64,000 nt of DNA from Oscillospiraceae bacterium (GTDB lineage: Bacteria; Bacillota; Clostridia; Oscillospirales; Acutalibacteraceae): NCBI GenBank assembly GCA_902792985.1, contig CADBBT010000010.1:19666-83665 (forward strand). The letters run 5' to 3'. Shown here piece after piece: positions 8,555-17,108 of this stretch. The translations under genes were made by a program, and so were the position numbers. The notes below the pieces were generated by a model. The model was not told the DNA's origin and searched no databases. It was given only the letters and a program-made list of their open reading frames with translations. Numbering within the stretch: the stretch's first letter is position 1; each line of letters opens with the position of its first letter.

Positions 8555-9364
8555 TTATTGCGTCACCTTTAAATCCAGCCGCAGCTTGTCCGAGATCATG
8601 GCGATGAACTCCGAGTTTGTCGGCTTACCGCGTGAATTCTGGATCGTATAGCCGAAATAAGACGCGAGCACATCCACATCGCCGCGATCCCACGCGACTT
8701 CAATGGCGTGACGGATGGCGCGCTCAACACGCGAGGACGTGGTCTTGAACGTCTTTGCCACCGACGGATAAAGCACCTTTGTGACCGTGTGCATCAACTC
8801 GGGATCCTCCACAGTGCGCATGATCGCTTCGCGCAGATACTGATAGCCCTTGATATGCGCCGGAACGCCGATCTCGCGCATGATTTTTGAGATCAGACGC
8901 TCCAGAGATTCCGTGCCTGACAATTCAGCCGACTGCACAGACGCGATCGTTTCGTCAAGCGTGTGACCCTGCGAAGTCTTGCCGCCGCTGCGCAGCAGCA
9001 GATATTCCATCCGGTCGGCACACATTTTCGGGTCAAAGGGTTTGAGCAAAAAGTAGTCTGCCCCGTTTTGCAGCATGGAGATCTGCAGCTCCATCTGATC
9101 GACGGGCGACATGACGACCACCTTCAACGGATTGTCCTTGCGATAGGACGCAAGATTTTGCAACACGCCGAGCGCATCGATGTTGATCAGAAACGCATCC
9201 ATCATCAGCAGCGCGGGCTGCTCTTTTTTCACGCGGTCCACAATGATTTTTCCGTCCCGCGGCAAAAGCATCACCTGGAAGCCTTTGTTCTTGAGCTGCG
9301 CCGCGCAAAGCGACGTGCCGTCTGTTCCTTCCACGGTGATCATGATTTTCGGATTCTTTTTCAT
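8555..9364 (-). CDS. spo0A: Stage 0 sporulation response regulator Spo0A
   Basis: This codes for 269 residues. The N-terminal receiver keeps the phospho-acceptor D56 (LLMMDAFLI), S86 in the Thr/Ser switch position and K108 (LLKPFD). The acidic metal pocket is odd: where Bacillus subtilis Spo0A has DD this protein has V11-E12 (MITVEGTD). The C-terminal DNA-binding domain is well conserved: [35 protein letters not shown] and [17 protein letters not shown]. Spo0A is the master regulator of sporulation entry; phosphorylated dimers bind TGTCGAA boxes. spoIVB lies directly upstream, the order seen in B. subtilis and many clostridia. It has its own promoter with an 0A box, implying autoregulation. 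Confidence 0.96.
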   Translation of the reverse strand: MKKNPKIMITVEGTDGTSLCAAQLKNKGFQVMLLPRDGKIIVDRVKKEQPALLMMDAFLINIDALGVLQNLASYRKDNPLKVVVMSPVDQMELQISMLQNGADYFLLKPFDPKMCADRMEYLLLRSGGKTSQGHTLDETIASVQSAELSGTESLERLISKIMREIGVPAHIKGYQYLREAIMRTVEDPELMHTVTKVLYPSVAKTFKTTSSRVERAIRHAIEVAWDRGDVDVLASYFGYTIQNSRGKPTNSEFIAMISDKLRLDLKVTQ

Positions 9365-9407
9365 TGGATGATCCCTCTTTCGTAATGTGTATTTTTTTCA
9401 CATTTTG

Positions 9408-9436
9408 ATTTTAGTACAGAAAGAGGAAAGAATCAA
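9408..9436 (-). promoter_or_regulatory. spo0A promoter
   Basis: Minus strand TTGATT, a 17-nt spacer and TAAAAT. The -10 ends about 44 nt before the spo0A ATG. Confidence 0.65.
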
Positions 9437-9444
9437 GCGAAATT

Positions 9445-9451
9445 TGTCGAA
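9445..9451 (+). promoter_or_regulatory. 0A box upstream of spo0A
   Basis: The plus strand reads TTTGTCGAAA, a full match to the 0A-box core TGTCGAA. It lies just upstream of the -35 element, a position suited to activation or feedback by Spo0A itself. Confidence 0.6.
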
Positions 9452-9497
9452 ACATTTATTTTTTTTTAAAAAATCTTTCATTTTATGAATAATAGAG

Positions 9498-10706
9498 TTA
9501 AGAAGCAAGGTTTTCTGCTGCTTGCGAGATGTTTTTGACCGTTTCCATCATATATGCGCCGAAAATAGCGTAGCCGCGCTGCGGTTCATTGACAAACACA
9601 TGCGTCACCGCGCCAACAAGCATGTGATTTTGAATCACAGGGCTGCCGCTCATTCCCTGCACGATACCGCCGGTTTTCTGCAATAACAGAGGGTCCGTCA
9701 CCCGAATGACCATATTTCGGTCGCGTTCATCCTGCAAAGAAACCTTTTCGATCTCCACATCATACAGATGCGGACCGTTTTGATCGACCGTGGAAAGGAT
9801 CTGCGCTTTGCCGGGTTTGACCTCCTGCGCAGTTGCAACCGGCATCTTCTCTGTGCCGCTGCGTTCAGACAGCATCTCTCCGTAAACGCCGCGCACATCA
9901 TTGCTGCAGAGCTTTCCGATGGATTCCGTTTTAAATGAGCCGCACAGTTCTCCGGCATGGCCGGTGGTTCCCTTATAGCATCCCGTGATGGTCGTTTCAA
10001 CAATATCGCCGTTAAAAAGCGGCAGTTTTTCACCTGTATCCATGTCGCAGACCGCGTGTCCGAGACCGGCGAAAAAGCGGCTTTGCGGGTCAAAAAACGT
10101 CATCGTTCCGATTCCCGCAGCACTGTCGCGCACCCACATCCCGGCCATATATTTTTGGCGCGACGCGGAGAAGGCCGGCAAAAACGTTGTTGTGCGCTGT
10201 GCTTCGCCGCGTTTATAGGTGATCGTGAACGCTTCACCGTGAAACGCAGAAAGCAGCGCAGAAAGTTCCGTGTGGCTGTTGACGCTTTGCCCGTCCACAG
10301 CAAGGATGATGTCACCCTTTTTCAAGCCTGCGCGATCTGCCGGAGACACGTTGCCCTGCGGCGTATCCACGTCGTCTGTGGATACGATCACAACGCCGCT
10401 GGTATACATCCGCAACCCGAACACTTCGCCGCTGACATACACATATTGCCGCTGATTCACGGTCATGCGCGAATTCTTTACGGGAAACGTGCCGAGAAAT
10501 TTGACTGTGACATCATATTTATCCGTTTCAGCGCTCTCTTTTTTACCACTCACGTTTTCCATGGAATACATGCCGCGATGCGTCGGCACCGCATCTGTGA
10601 CAGCAACGATCTCGTTCGGCACCGAAAAAAAGCCAAACAGCAGAAAGCCCCAGATGACGATCATCAGAACACACAGCGATTTTTGGATCATTTTTATAGT
10701 TTTCAT
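9498..10706 (-). CDS. spoIVB: SpoIVB sporulation serine peptidase (family S55)
   Basis: This codes for 402 residues. Two adjacent ATGs exist; the second (10706) has better spacing from GGGGAGG. It has an N-terminal membrane anchor (residues 8-29), a PDZ domain at about 110-165 (SPADRAGLKKGDIILAVDG), and a C-terminal S55 peptidase domain with the candidate His in GLGHAV and Ser in GMSGSPV. In B. subtilis, SpoIVB is made in the forespore, crosses the inner membrane and cleaves SpoIVFA to start sigma-K activation. It lies upstream of spo0A with a gap of 133 nt, so spo0A may be partly read through from here and partly from its own promoter. Confidence 0.95.
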   Translation of the reverse strand: MKTIKMIQKSLCVLMIVIWGFLLFGFFSVPNEIVAVTDAVPTHRGMYSMENVSGKKESAETDKYDVTVKFLGTFPVKNSRMTVNQRQYVYVSGEVFGLRMYTSGVVIVSTDDVDTPQGNVSPADRAGLKKGDIILAVDGQSVNSHTELSALLSAFHGEAFTITYKRGEAQRTTTFLPAFSASRQKYMAGMWVRDSAAGIGTMTFFDPQSRFFAGLGHAVCDMDTGEKLPLFNGDIVETTITGCYKGTTGHAGELCGSFKTESIGKLCSNDVRGVYGEMLSERSGTEKMPVATAQEVKPGKAQILSTVDQNGPHLYDVEIEKVSLQDERDRNMVIRVTDPLLLQKTGGIVQGMSGSPVIQNHMLVGAVTHVFVNEPQRGYAIFGAYMMETVKNISQAAENLAS

Positions 10707-10780
10707 CATTTCCTCCCCTTTTCATGCATCAAGTTTAACTTGCGCAATCTTTCACAGAATATCATCGAAAAAAAGCGGCA

Positions 10781-10818
10781 AAAAAAGAAAGCCGCTCATT
10801 CTCGGCGGAATCAGCGGT
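10781..10818 (-). terminator. Terminator after the CDP-glycerol transferase gene
   Basis: Minus strand CCGCT-ATTC stem with GAAT-AGCGG (one mismatch), followed by CTTTCTTTTTTT. Confidence 0.65.
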
Positions 10819-10835
10819 GGAAATCATTGGCAATT

Positions 10836-11927
10836 TTAAGATAGATACGATTGTATCAGCGCTGTAACGCGCGCGGCGGCATGGCCGTCACAGGCGGAAA
10901 GCTGCGACGCGATCAACTGCGAAAGGTCGGCCGGCATGCCCGTTTCGGCGGTTCTGCGCACAAACGGCAGCAGCATAGCCGCGTCTTTGATGCAGTTCGC
11001 TTCAATCAGCGACGCAAAGCCGGCATAAAACGAGCGTTCATAGCGGTCGAGATCGGGACAGTAAAACACGGACGGCACACCGCAGAGGAAGGCGTCAAAA
11101 ATGAGAGAGGAATAATCGGTGATGAGCACAGAGGAAACGGCAAGCAGGTCTTCGGCGGAAAGCTCGTCAATTCCAAAAATGCGTTCCGTTTGCGCCGTGA
11201 CCAGCGGTGTTTGCATCACGGGATGCCGCTTGACAAGCAGCAGCTCGTTTTCCGAAAGCGCCGCATCCAGCGCGGCAAAGTCAAGTTTCGGATCAAAGTC
11301 GGTCACCGTGCCGTCTAACTCACGGAACGTTGGCGCATACAGATAGATCGTTTTCCCCTTCCAGTCCGGATGCTCTTCAAAAACGCGTGCAGCGGTTTGG
11401 TTTTTTCGGGCGGGATCACGCAGCGCATCCGTGCGCGGCAGACCGAGCGGACGGATCACAGACGGCGAAACGCCGAACGCGCCGGCATAGATCTCACGCA
11501 CCGCTTCGCCGGAGACGATGACATCCGTATACTGATCATGGGTCGCACGTTCCTCATCGGGCGAAAGGCGTGACGGGGCATCGAGACCGAAGCGTTTGAA
11601 CGCACCGGCCGCGTGCCAGAGCTGGATGACTTTTTGCTGCGGGCGCAGACGCACCTGGCGCAGATAGCGGATATAATCATCGGTCACGATCACACGCGAA
11701 GTCAAGAGGAAATAGCGCGCGCGCAGCATCTGCATGAACGAATGCGGGAGCATCTGCGCAAAAAGGACCTTTGTTCCCTGCACAGCGTCATAAACACATT
11801 TCATGTTTTCCAGCGGTACACCGTTTCTTCGAATCGTATAAAAGAACACGCGGTTTTTCACCGGCAGCAACCGAAACAGGCGCGTGACCGCTTCGCTGAT
11901 CCAATGTCTGAGTTTTCGTTTCATCAT
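10836..11927 (-). CDS. CDP-glycerol glycerophosphotransferase family protein
   Basis: This codes for 363 residues. It matches the TagB/TagF-type fold: QLWHAAGAFKRFG in the N-terminal half, IRPLGLPRTDAL, YAPTFRE, LLVKRHPVM and the hallmark TDYSSLIFDAFLCG near the end. These enzymes transfer glycerol phosphate from CDP-glycerol to build teichoic-acid-type polymers on the inner face of the membrane. It is a single catalytic domain with no long N-terminal extension, closer in size to TagB primases than to TagF polymerases; which step it does is not clear. It starts 7 nt after the S41-like gene and is probably co-transcribed with the upstream cell-wall genes. Confidence 0.85.
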   Translation of the reverse strand: MMKRKLRHWISEAVTRLFRLLPVKNRVFFYTIRRNGVPLENMKCVYDAVQGTKVLFAQMLPHSFMQMLRARYFLLTSRVIVTDDYIRYLRQVRLRPQQKVIQLWHAAGAFKRFGLDAPSRLSPDEERATHDQYTDVIVSGEAVREIYAGAFGVSPSVIRPLGLPRTDALRDPARKNQTAARVFEEHPDWKGKTIYLYAPTFRELDGTVTDFDPKLDFAALDAALSENELLLVKRHPVMQTPLVTAQTERIFGIDELSAEDLLAVSSVLITDYSSLIFDAFLCGVPSVFYCPDLDRYERSFYAGFASLIEANCIKDAAMLLPFVRRTAETGMPADLSQLIASQLSACDGHAAARVTALIQSYLS

Positions 11928-11933
11928 ACGGCC

Positions 11934-13106
11934 TCACTCGGTAAACAGCGCAGCGGCGGCAAGGAACTGGCTGTCTTTGGAAAGCTTTTCCGCATCTTCG
12001 GTTCCGCTGGCTTCCAGATCGGGCGCAAGCCCTTTTTCCTGGAAGCTTTCGCTCTTATAGGGCAGCATTTCACCGACAGAAAGCAGCACATGATCGCCGT
12101 CGGAAAGACGAAAGCTGTCTGTAACAAGCGCTTTTCCGGCGGTAGAGGTCCCGACGAGCTGGGCTTTGCCGAAATCGCGCAGATCGCACGCAAAAAGCTC
12201 ACCGGCATAAGCGGTCTTTTTTGAAACGAGCACCGCCAGCGGAAGATTCACTTCTCCGGCAGAGGTGGAAAGCGTGGAGATCGTCTCCCCCGCCTTGTCA
12301 ACGAGTGTTGCGGCAGGTGTTTCCTGATTCAGCGGCACAAACACGTCGAGCGTTTTGATCGCATTTTCCACATTCATGCTTGCGTTTTCGCGCACGTCGA
12401 TGACCAGCGCGCGCACGCCGGAGGATTGCAGCAGCTCAACAGCAGACTGCACCTGTGACGCGGTGGAATCATAAAAGTCCGTGATCTGCAAATAACCGAT
12501 GTTCTGATAAGTGTCGGTAAACACAGACGCGGCCTCAAAGGCTTTTTCCAGCTCCACGGTCGTTTCCTGCGACTTGTGCCGATAGGTTACGCTGACAGTC
12601 ATCACGTTTTCGTTTTCTAACTTTTGCGCGATCTCATCACAGTTGGAGGGGTCGAGCACAATGGCGTCCACGGCAACGATCGAATCGCCCTTTTTGATGC
12701 CGCCCTGCGCCGCAGGCGAACCTTTTGTGACTTCTTCCACTTTCAAAACGCCCTTTTCCGTTTTGGAAAACGTGAAACCGACGCCCTGCATCTGGCCGCG
12801 GCTGACAGCCTGGAACTGCTTGAACTCCTCGGCGGAAAGCAGACGGGAAACGCCGTCGGAAAGACCGCTGACATAGCCGCTTTCGATCGCGCGGCGCATC
12901 GCTTTGCTGTCGTTTTTGCCGTAGTAATGCTCCGCGATCAGGGAGTCCAGCTCATCGAGCACTTCGTAACGCGCCTGTTTTTCCGGCAGATCGCCGAGCA
13001 GCGTGTTGGTTTTATGCTGCACGATGAGCATCGTCGCGATCGCGGTTAGCGCAATGCTCAAAAAAATCAACCCGAAGGTGACGCCGACAGAGATCTTTTT
13101 TCTCAT
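11934..13106 (-). CDS. S41 (CtpA/CtpB-like) PDZ protein, probable pseudo-protease
   Basis: This codes for 390 residues from ATG 13106 (GAGAGG site; an upstream in-frame TTG at 13124 has none). It has an N-terminal membrane anchor (about residues 4-29), a PDZ domain around 105-175 (GVGFTF...GSPAAQGGIKKGDSIVAVD) and a tail-specific protease domain. In CtpB/Prc the Ser-Lys dyad is spaced 25 residues apart: Ser in the SASASE loop and Lys in GxxTxGK. Here the loop reads TAYAGE and Lys is in GTSTAGK; the residue 25 before Lys is Tyr (Y300/K325), so the nucleophile appears lost. The usual RxNxGG oxyanion loop is also altered (VRENASMNV). Known CtpB cleaves SpoIVFA in sporulation; this copy may be a non-catalytic binding protein. 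Confidence 0.85.
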   Translation of the reverse strand: MRKKISVGVTFGLIFLSIALTAIATMLIVQHKTNTLLGDLPEKQARYEVLDELDSLIAEHYYGKNDSKAMRRAIESGYVSGLSDGVSRLLSAEEFKQFQAVSRGQMQGVGFTFSKTEKGVLKVEEVTKGSPAAQGGIKKGDSIVAVDAIVLDPSNCDEIAQKLENENVMTVSVTYRHKSQETTVELEKAFEAASVFTDTYQNIGYLQITDFYDSTASQVQSAVELLQSSGVRALVIDVRENASMNVENAIKTLDVFVPLNQETPAATLVDKAGETISTLSTSAGEVNLPLAVLVSKKTAYAGELFACDLRDFGKAQLVGTSTAGKALVTDSFRLSDGDHVLLSVGEMLPYKSESFQEKGLAPDLEASGTEDAEKLSKDSQFLAAAALFTE

Positions 13107-13122
13107 GCGATTCCTCTCTTTC

Positions 13123-13152
13123 AAAAAAGGACTATCACGGGAGCGATAGTCC
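13123..13152 (-). terminator. Hairpin between the M23 peptidase and S41-like genes
   Basis: GGACTATC, an 8-nt loop, GATAGTCC, then TTTTTT on the minus strand. It ends just before the S41-like start and could attenuate read-through. Confidence 0.65.
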
Positions 13153-13159
13153 TCAACGG

Positions 13160-14569
13160 TTATGGTTTCGTTACATAATTCAAGGGGTTTTTCTTTACAC
13201 CGTTGTCACGGATCTCAAAGTGCAGATGCGGGCCGGTGGAGTTGCCGGTGGAACCGACGTTGCCGATCTGTTGTCCCTGAACAACATACTGACCCTGGGT
13301 GACGACAAGGTTCGAGCAGTGGCCGTAAATGGATGTGAACCCGTCGCCGTGGTCGATCAGCACATAGCGTCCGTAGCCCGTGGTGCCCCAGATCGCAGCA
13401 GCAACATACCCGCTGCGTGTGGCGTAGACGGGTTTTCCGTAAACGCCGGCAGCCGTGATGTCGATTCCGCCGTGGAACGACCAGCCGGAGATCGAAGCGC
13501 TGCGGTTGCCGAACCCGGAGGAGATATAACAACTGATGTTGCCCAGCGGCCATGCCCAGCCTTCGTTTGCGGGCAGGACCGGCGGCGCGGTGGTCGTTGT
13601 GTAATCGCTCGGGTCGCCGTTGGCGATGTTCGGGTGACTCGGGTCGCCGTTTGCAACGTTCGGTGCGGTCGGCGCCGTTGTTGTTGGCGGAAGGGTCGTT
13701 GTTGTCAGACTGCGCACAAGTTCATCCAGCTCTTTATCCGCCTGCACATGCTCCTGTTCGAGCTTGCGCTGATAAGACAGATAGGCTTCGCTGTCTTTGT
13801 CGAGCTGCGCCACATAATCTTCGGCCTTTTTATAATCCGCTTCCAACTGCGTGATCGTTGCGCGGTAATCCTTTTGCTTTTCGGCAAGCTCGTTTTTCTT
13901 TTCCACAACGGTCTTGCGCGTAAATTCCACAGATGCCTTTTTTTCTTCCAGTTCGCCCTGCTTGTTTTGCAAGGTGGAACGCGCGTTTCTGAGCAGCTGC
14001 ACCTGATCGCGGAATGCGTCGATGACCTTGCGGTCTTTTTCGCTCATGCGCTTCATCATTTCAAGCCGTGTCAGAAAACCGGCGAGCGAATCGGCGCCCA
14101 TAAGGATCTTGATAGCGGCCTCGTTGCCCGTGATATAGGAAGCGCGAAGCTTTGCGGAAAGCTGATCTTTGGAATTTTCAATGTTCTGCTTGCTTTCCTG
14201 AATCTGCTGCGTGGCAAGCACAACCTCATCCTCAAGCACAAGGATCTCGTTTTTGAGCTGCTTGATCTGGTGATCATAGCCGAGGATCTCTTTGTCGATC
14301 GCCTGGATCTGCGTGTCGAGCGCGTCGGCCTTTTCTTCCACAGTGTCGATCTGCGCTTCGAGTGCGTCGAGATACTCCTGCTGAGATTCTTTTTTCTTTG
14401 CAAGCTCGTTCAGCTTCTCTTTGCCGGCTTTGATCTCATCTTCAAGCGAGGAGATCTTGCTTTCCAGCTCCGCCATCGTCGCCGCATGCGCGGGCACGAA
14501 GCTGTTATGGCAAAGCACAATGGAAAGCACGAGGCAACTCGAAAGCAGCAATGCCAAAAATCGTTTCAT
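13160..14569 (-). CDS. Secreted coiled-coil M23 (LytM-type) peptidase or amidase activator, copy 1
   Basis: This codes for 469 residues. It has a signal peptide (residues 1-29), then about 220 residues of long coiled coil (SKISSLEDEIKAGKEKL onward), then a Thr/Pro/Asn-rich linker with two near-identical PSHPNIANGD/ANGDPS units, and a C-terminal M23 domain. Zinc ligands are present: H366 and D370 in HGGID, and HLH at 448-450. The plan is that of EnvC or PcsB, which FtsEX controls to start septal wall cleavage. With a full set of ligands it may be an active endopeptidase. It lies in the ftsEX cluster, downstream of a paralogue. Confidence 0.92.
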   Translation of the reverse strand: MKRFLALLLSSCLVLSIVLCHNSFVPAHAATMAELESKISSLEDEIKAGKEKLNELAKKKESQQEYLDALEAQIDTVEEKADALDTQIQAIDKEILGYDHQIKQLKNEILVLEDEVVLATQQIQESKQNIENSKDQLSAKLRASYITGNEAAIKILMGADSLAGFLTRLEMMKRMSEKDRKVIDAFRDQVQLLRNARSTLQNKQGELEEKKASVEFTRKTVVEKKNELAEKQKDYRATITQLEADYKKAEDYVAQLDKDSEAYLSYQRKLEQEHVQADKELDELVRSLTTTTLPPTTTAPTAPNVANGDPSHPNIANGDPSDYTTTTAPPVLPANEGWAWPLGNISCYISSGFGNRSASISGWSFHGGIDITAAGVYGKPVYATRSGYVAAAIWGTTGYGRYVLIDHGDGFTSIYGHCSNLVVTQGQYVVQGQQIGNVGSTGNSTGPHLHFEIRDNGVKKNPLNYVTKP

Positions 14570-14610
14570 GTTTCGTGCCTTCTTTAAATTAGAAAACGCT
14601 GGAGATTACA

Positions 14611-15972
14611 TTACAGGTAGTTCATCGGATTTTGCTTGACGCCGTTATAGCGGATCTCAAAATGGCAGTGCGGACCGGTCGAGTTACCGCTGGAGCCGAC
14701 GCAGGCGATCTGCTGGCCCTTGGAAACGCTTTGACCGGACGAGACGTTCAGCGAAGAGCAGTGGCCGTAAACGGTCGTGTAGCCGTCGCCGTGGTCAATG
14801 ATCACATAGTTGCCGTAGCCGGTGGTGCCGTAGGTTGCGGTGATCACCGTGCCGCCGCGTGAAGCGTAGATCGGACGACCGTAGATGCCGCCGCCGGCGA
14901 TGTCGATGCCGCCATGGAACGACCAGCCGGAGATGGACGCGCTGCGGTTGCCGAAACCGGAGGAGATGTAGGTGGAACCGCCGACCGGATAGCCCCAGGA
15001 GCCGCCGCTTGCGGGCGCGGAGGTGCTTGTGCCAGACGATGTTCCGGAAGAGCTTCCGGAACCGGACGACTGCTGCTGTTGCTGCTGGGCGCGCAATCTT
15101 GCAAGACGTTCTTCTTCCGCTTTCTTGATGATGGCGTCGATCTCGGCGTCCGCTTTTTGACGTTCGCTCTGGAGGTTGTTGATATAGCGCTGATAGACTG
15201 CACTGCTGGCGTCAAGCTGCGCGAGCAGTCCGTTAACCTGATTGTAGGTTTTCTGAATGTTTGCAAGCGCCGTTTTCAGCGTTGCCTTTCTCTTGGAAAG
15301 CTCATTCTTACGCGCCTGCTTTTCGTTGCGCGTTTCCTGCACTTCGGCTTTTTTCTCGTCAAAGATCGATTTCTTTTCCGCAAGCTCGTCCTTTTGCTCT
15401 TTCAGCTTGTCCACGATCTCACGGAACGCGTCGATCGCTTTTTTGTCGTTTTCGCTCGAACGCCGCATCATCTCCAGCCGCGTCAAAAACGAAGCGAGAG
15501 AGTTTGCGCCCATGAGGATCTTCAAATTGGAGTCCTTGCCGTAAACATAGGATGTGCGCAGCTTTGTGGAAAGCTCGCCCTTTTGCGCTTCGATCTGCGC
15601 CTTGGTTTTGGCGATTTCGTTGCGCACCTTGCGGATCTGCTTGCGGACTTTATCGATCTGTTTTTGAATTTTTGCAATTTTTTTATCGAGCTTTTTGATC
15701 TCGGCGGAAACCGCGTCGATCTGCTGCTGCACAGCGTTGATCTTTTCCTGCTGCGCGGTGATCTGGACTTGCAGCGTGTCAAGATATTCCTGCTGCTTTT
15801 CCTTTTTGCTTTTCAGCTCGTTGATCTTTGCGCGGTTGGCTTTGATCTGCTCGTCGATCTTAACGATTTTTTGCTGCAATTCCTGTTTGGTTGCCGCGGC
15901 AGCCTGTAAAACGCCTGTGGCCGAAAACAGCAGCAGCAACGACAGCAGCAAAGCGATGATTCTTTTTTTCAT
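14611..15972 (-). CDS. Secreted coiled-coil M23 (LytM-type) peptidase, copy 2
   Basis: This codes for 453 residues, a paralogue of the next downstream gene with the same plan: signal peptide, long coiled coil (about 30-255, very rich in Lys/Glu/Gln), a Gln/Ser/Gly linker and a C-terminal M23 domain. Ligands: H353 and D357 in HGGID, and HCH at 435-437, with Cys between the two His where the sister has Leu. The M23 halves of the two proteins are far more alike than the coiled coils (the SGFGNRSASISGWSFHGGID stretch is identical). It lies 53 nt after ftsX, the position of the direct FtsEX partner in many Firmicutes. Confidence 0.92.
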   Translation of the reverse strand: MKKRIIALLLSLLLLFSATGVLQAAAATKQELQQKIVKIDEQIKANRAKINELKSKKEKQQEYLDTLQVQITAQQEKINAVQQQIDAVSAEIKKLDKKIAKIQKQIDKVRKQIRKVRNEIAKTKAQIEAQKGELSTKLRTSYVYGKDSNLKILMGANSLASFLTRLEMMRRSSENDKKAIDAFREIVDKLKEQKDELAEKKSIFDEKKAEVQETRNEKQARKNELSKRKATLKTALANIQKTYNQVNGLLAQLDASSAVYQRYINNLQSERQKADAEIDAIIKKAEEERLARLRAQQQQQQSSGSGSSSGTSSGTSTSAPASGGSWGYPVGGSTYISSGFGNRSASISGWSFHGGIDIAGGGIYGRPIYASRGGTVITATYGTTGYGNYVIIDHGDGYTTVYGHCSSLNVSSGQSVSKGQQIACVGSSGNSTGPHCHFEIRYNGVKQNPMNYL

Positions 15973-16025
15973 ATCAAATATATGCTCCTTTCCCGCACCG
16001 AAAAAGCGCGTCAGTCAAGCATAAA

Positions 16026-17108
16026 TCAAAGGTTCAGTTCAGATTCGCTGCCCTCTTTTTTCAGGTAGCGCAAAAGGGAGACAACACTGCCGAACGCGCC
16101 CAAAAGCATGCCGGCAACGATGTAGGCGATGATGGTGAACGGGAAGAAATCGCGGATGGAAACAACGCTTGAACCGAACAGACCGAACAGCGATTGCAGC
16201 GCGCTGCCTTCGCCCATTTCAAGCACATAGGTCAGCCCGAACGCTATGGCGCCGGAGATCAGACCGATGAAAATGCCTTCGATCATAAACGGCCAACTGA
16301 TGAACGCGTTGGTTGCGCCAACGGATTTCATGACCTGGATGTCGATCTTACGCGACACCATGGTGATGCGGATGGTGTTGATGATGATGAACAGCGAAAC
16401 GATGATCAGCACGATCACGAGGATGAAGCAGATGAGCGTGATGCTCTTTTGCATCGTGGTGATCTGATGCACGATCTCCTGGCTTTCGCGCACGGTGTCC
16501 CTGTGCGGAACGACATTGATCTTCGCCAGCGTGGTGTTGAAATCTTCGATGTTGCGCACGGTGATGCGGAAGGAATCCGGCAAGGGATTTTCGATCACAT
16601 CCTCCAGCACTTCGCGCTGCACGCCGAATTCATCAAGCTGTTCGCTGAACGCCCGCTCTTTACGCACAAGCTCAACGCCATAGGGGTTCGCTTCCATTTC
16701 CGCAACGGAGTGGGCGTGGCGGTCGATTGTTTCGCCAGTCTGTCCGTTGGACTGACTGTTGCCCTCCTGCGCGGTATCTTCCGGGAAAAGACCCACGTTC
16801 TCGATATCCATAAGCGCGTTATAGGTTTCGAGTAACCCGTTATCGTCGGTGCCGTCCTGCACAAACAGCACCACGACGTTTTGTTTTTCCACATCGCTGA
16901 CCAGAGAGCGCATATTGCCCAAAAGCACAACGGACACGCCGATCAGCAGCAGACACGCGGTCAAAACGCTGATGGATGACAGCGACATCGTGCGGTTCGC
17001 TACAAGGTTGCGCAAGCCCATCTTCGTCAGATATGAGGTGTTCAGTCCGCCGATCCGTTTTGCCTTCGGGGGCTTTGCAGCCTTTTGCTTCTTTTCTTTA
17101 TTCGCCAT
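16026..17108 (-). CDS. ftsX: Cell division protein FtsX
   Basis: This codes for 360 residues. It has a Lys-rich cytoplasmic N-terminus, TM1 at about 44-66, a large extracellular loop of about 160 residues (70-225), and three more TMs after the motif region FLSMVSRKIDIQVMKSVGAT. FtsX is the membrane half of FtsEX and passes ATP-driven movement to wall hydrolases outside. The extracellular loop carries an insert (EDTAQEGNSQSNGQTGETID) that makes it longer than usual. It overlaps ftsE by 11 nt and precedes two coiled-coil M23 peptidases, its likely targets. Confidence 0.95.
   Translation of the reverse strand: MANKEKKQKAAKPPKAKRIGGLNTSYLTKMGLRNLVANRTMSLSSISVLTACLLLIGVSVVLLGNMRSLVSDVEKQNVVVLFVQDGTDDNGLLETYNALMDIENVGLFPEDTAQEGNSQSNGQTGETIDRHAHSVAEMEANPYGVELVRKERAFSEQLDEFGVQREVLEDVIENPLPDSFRITVRNIEDFNTTLAKINVVPHRDTVRESQEIVHQITTMQKSITLICFILVIVLIIVSLFIIINTIRITMVSRKIDIQVMKSVGATNAFISWPFMIEGIFIGLISGAIAFGLTYVLEMGEGSALQSLFGLFGSSVVSIRDFFPFTIIAYIVAGMLLGAFGSVVSLLRYLKKEGSESELNL

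Noticed and set aside
13220-14587. Plus-strand 455-aa open frame
   Set aside because: Antisense shadow of the M23 peptidase gene, made open by the low frequency of stops opposite Lys/Glu/Gln-rich coiled-coil codons.
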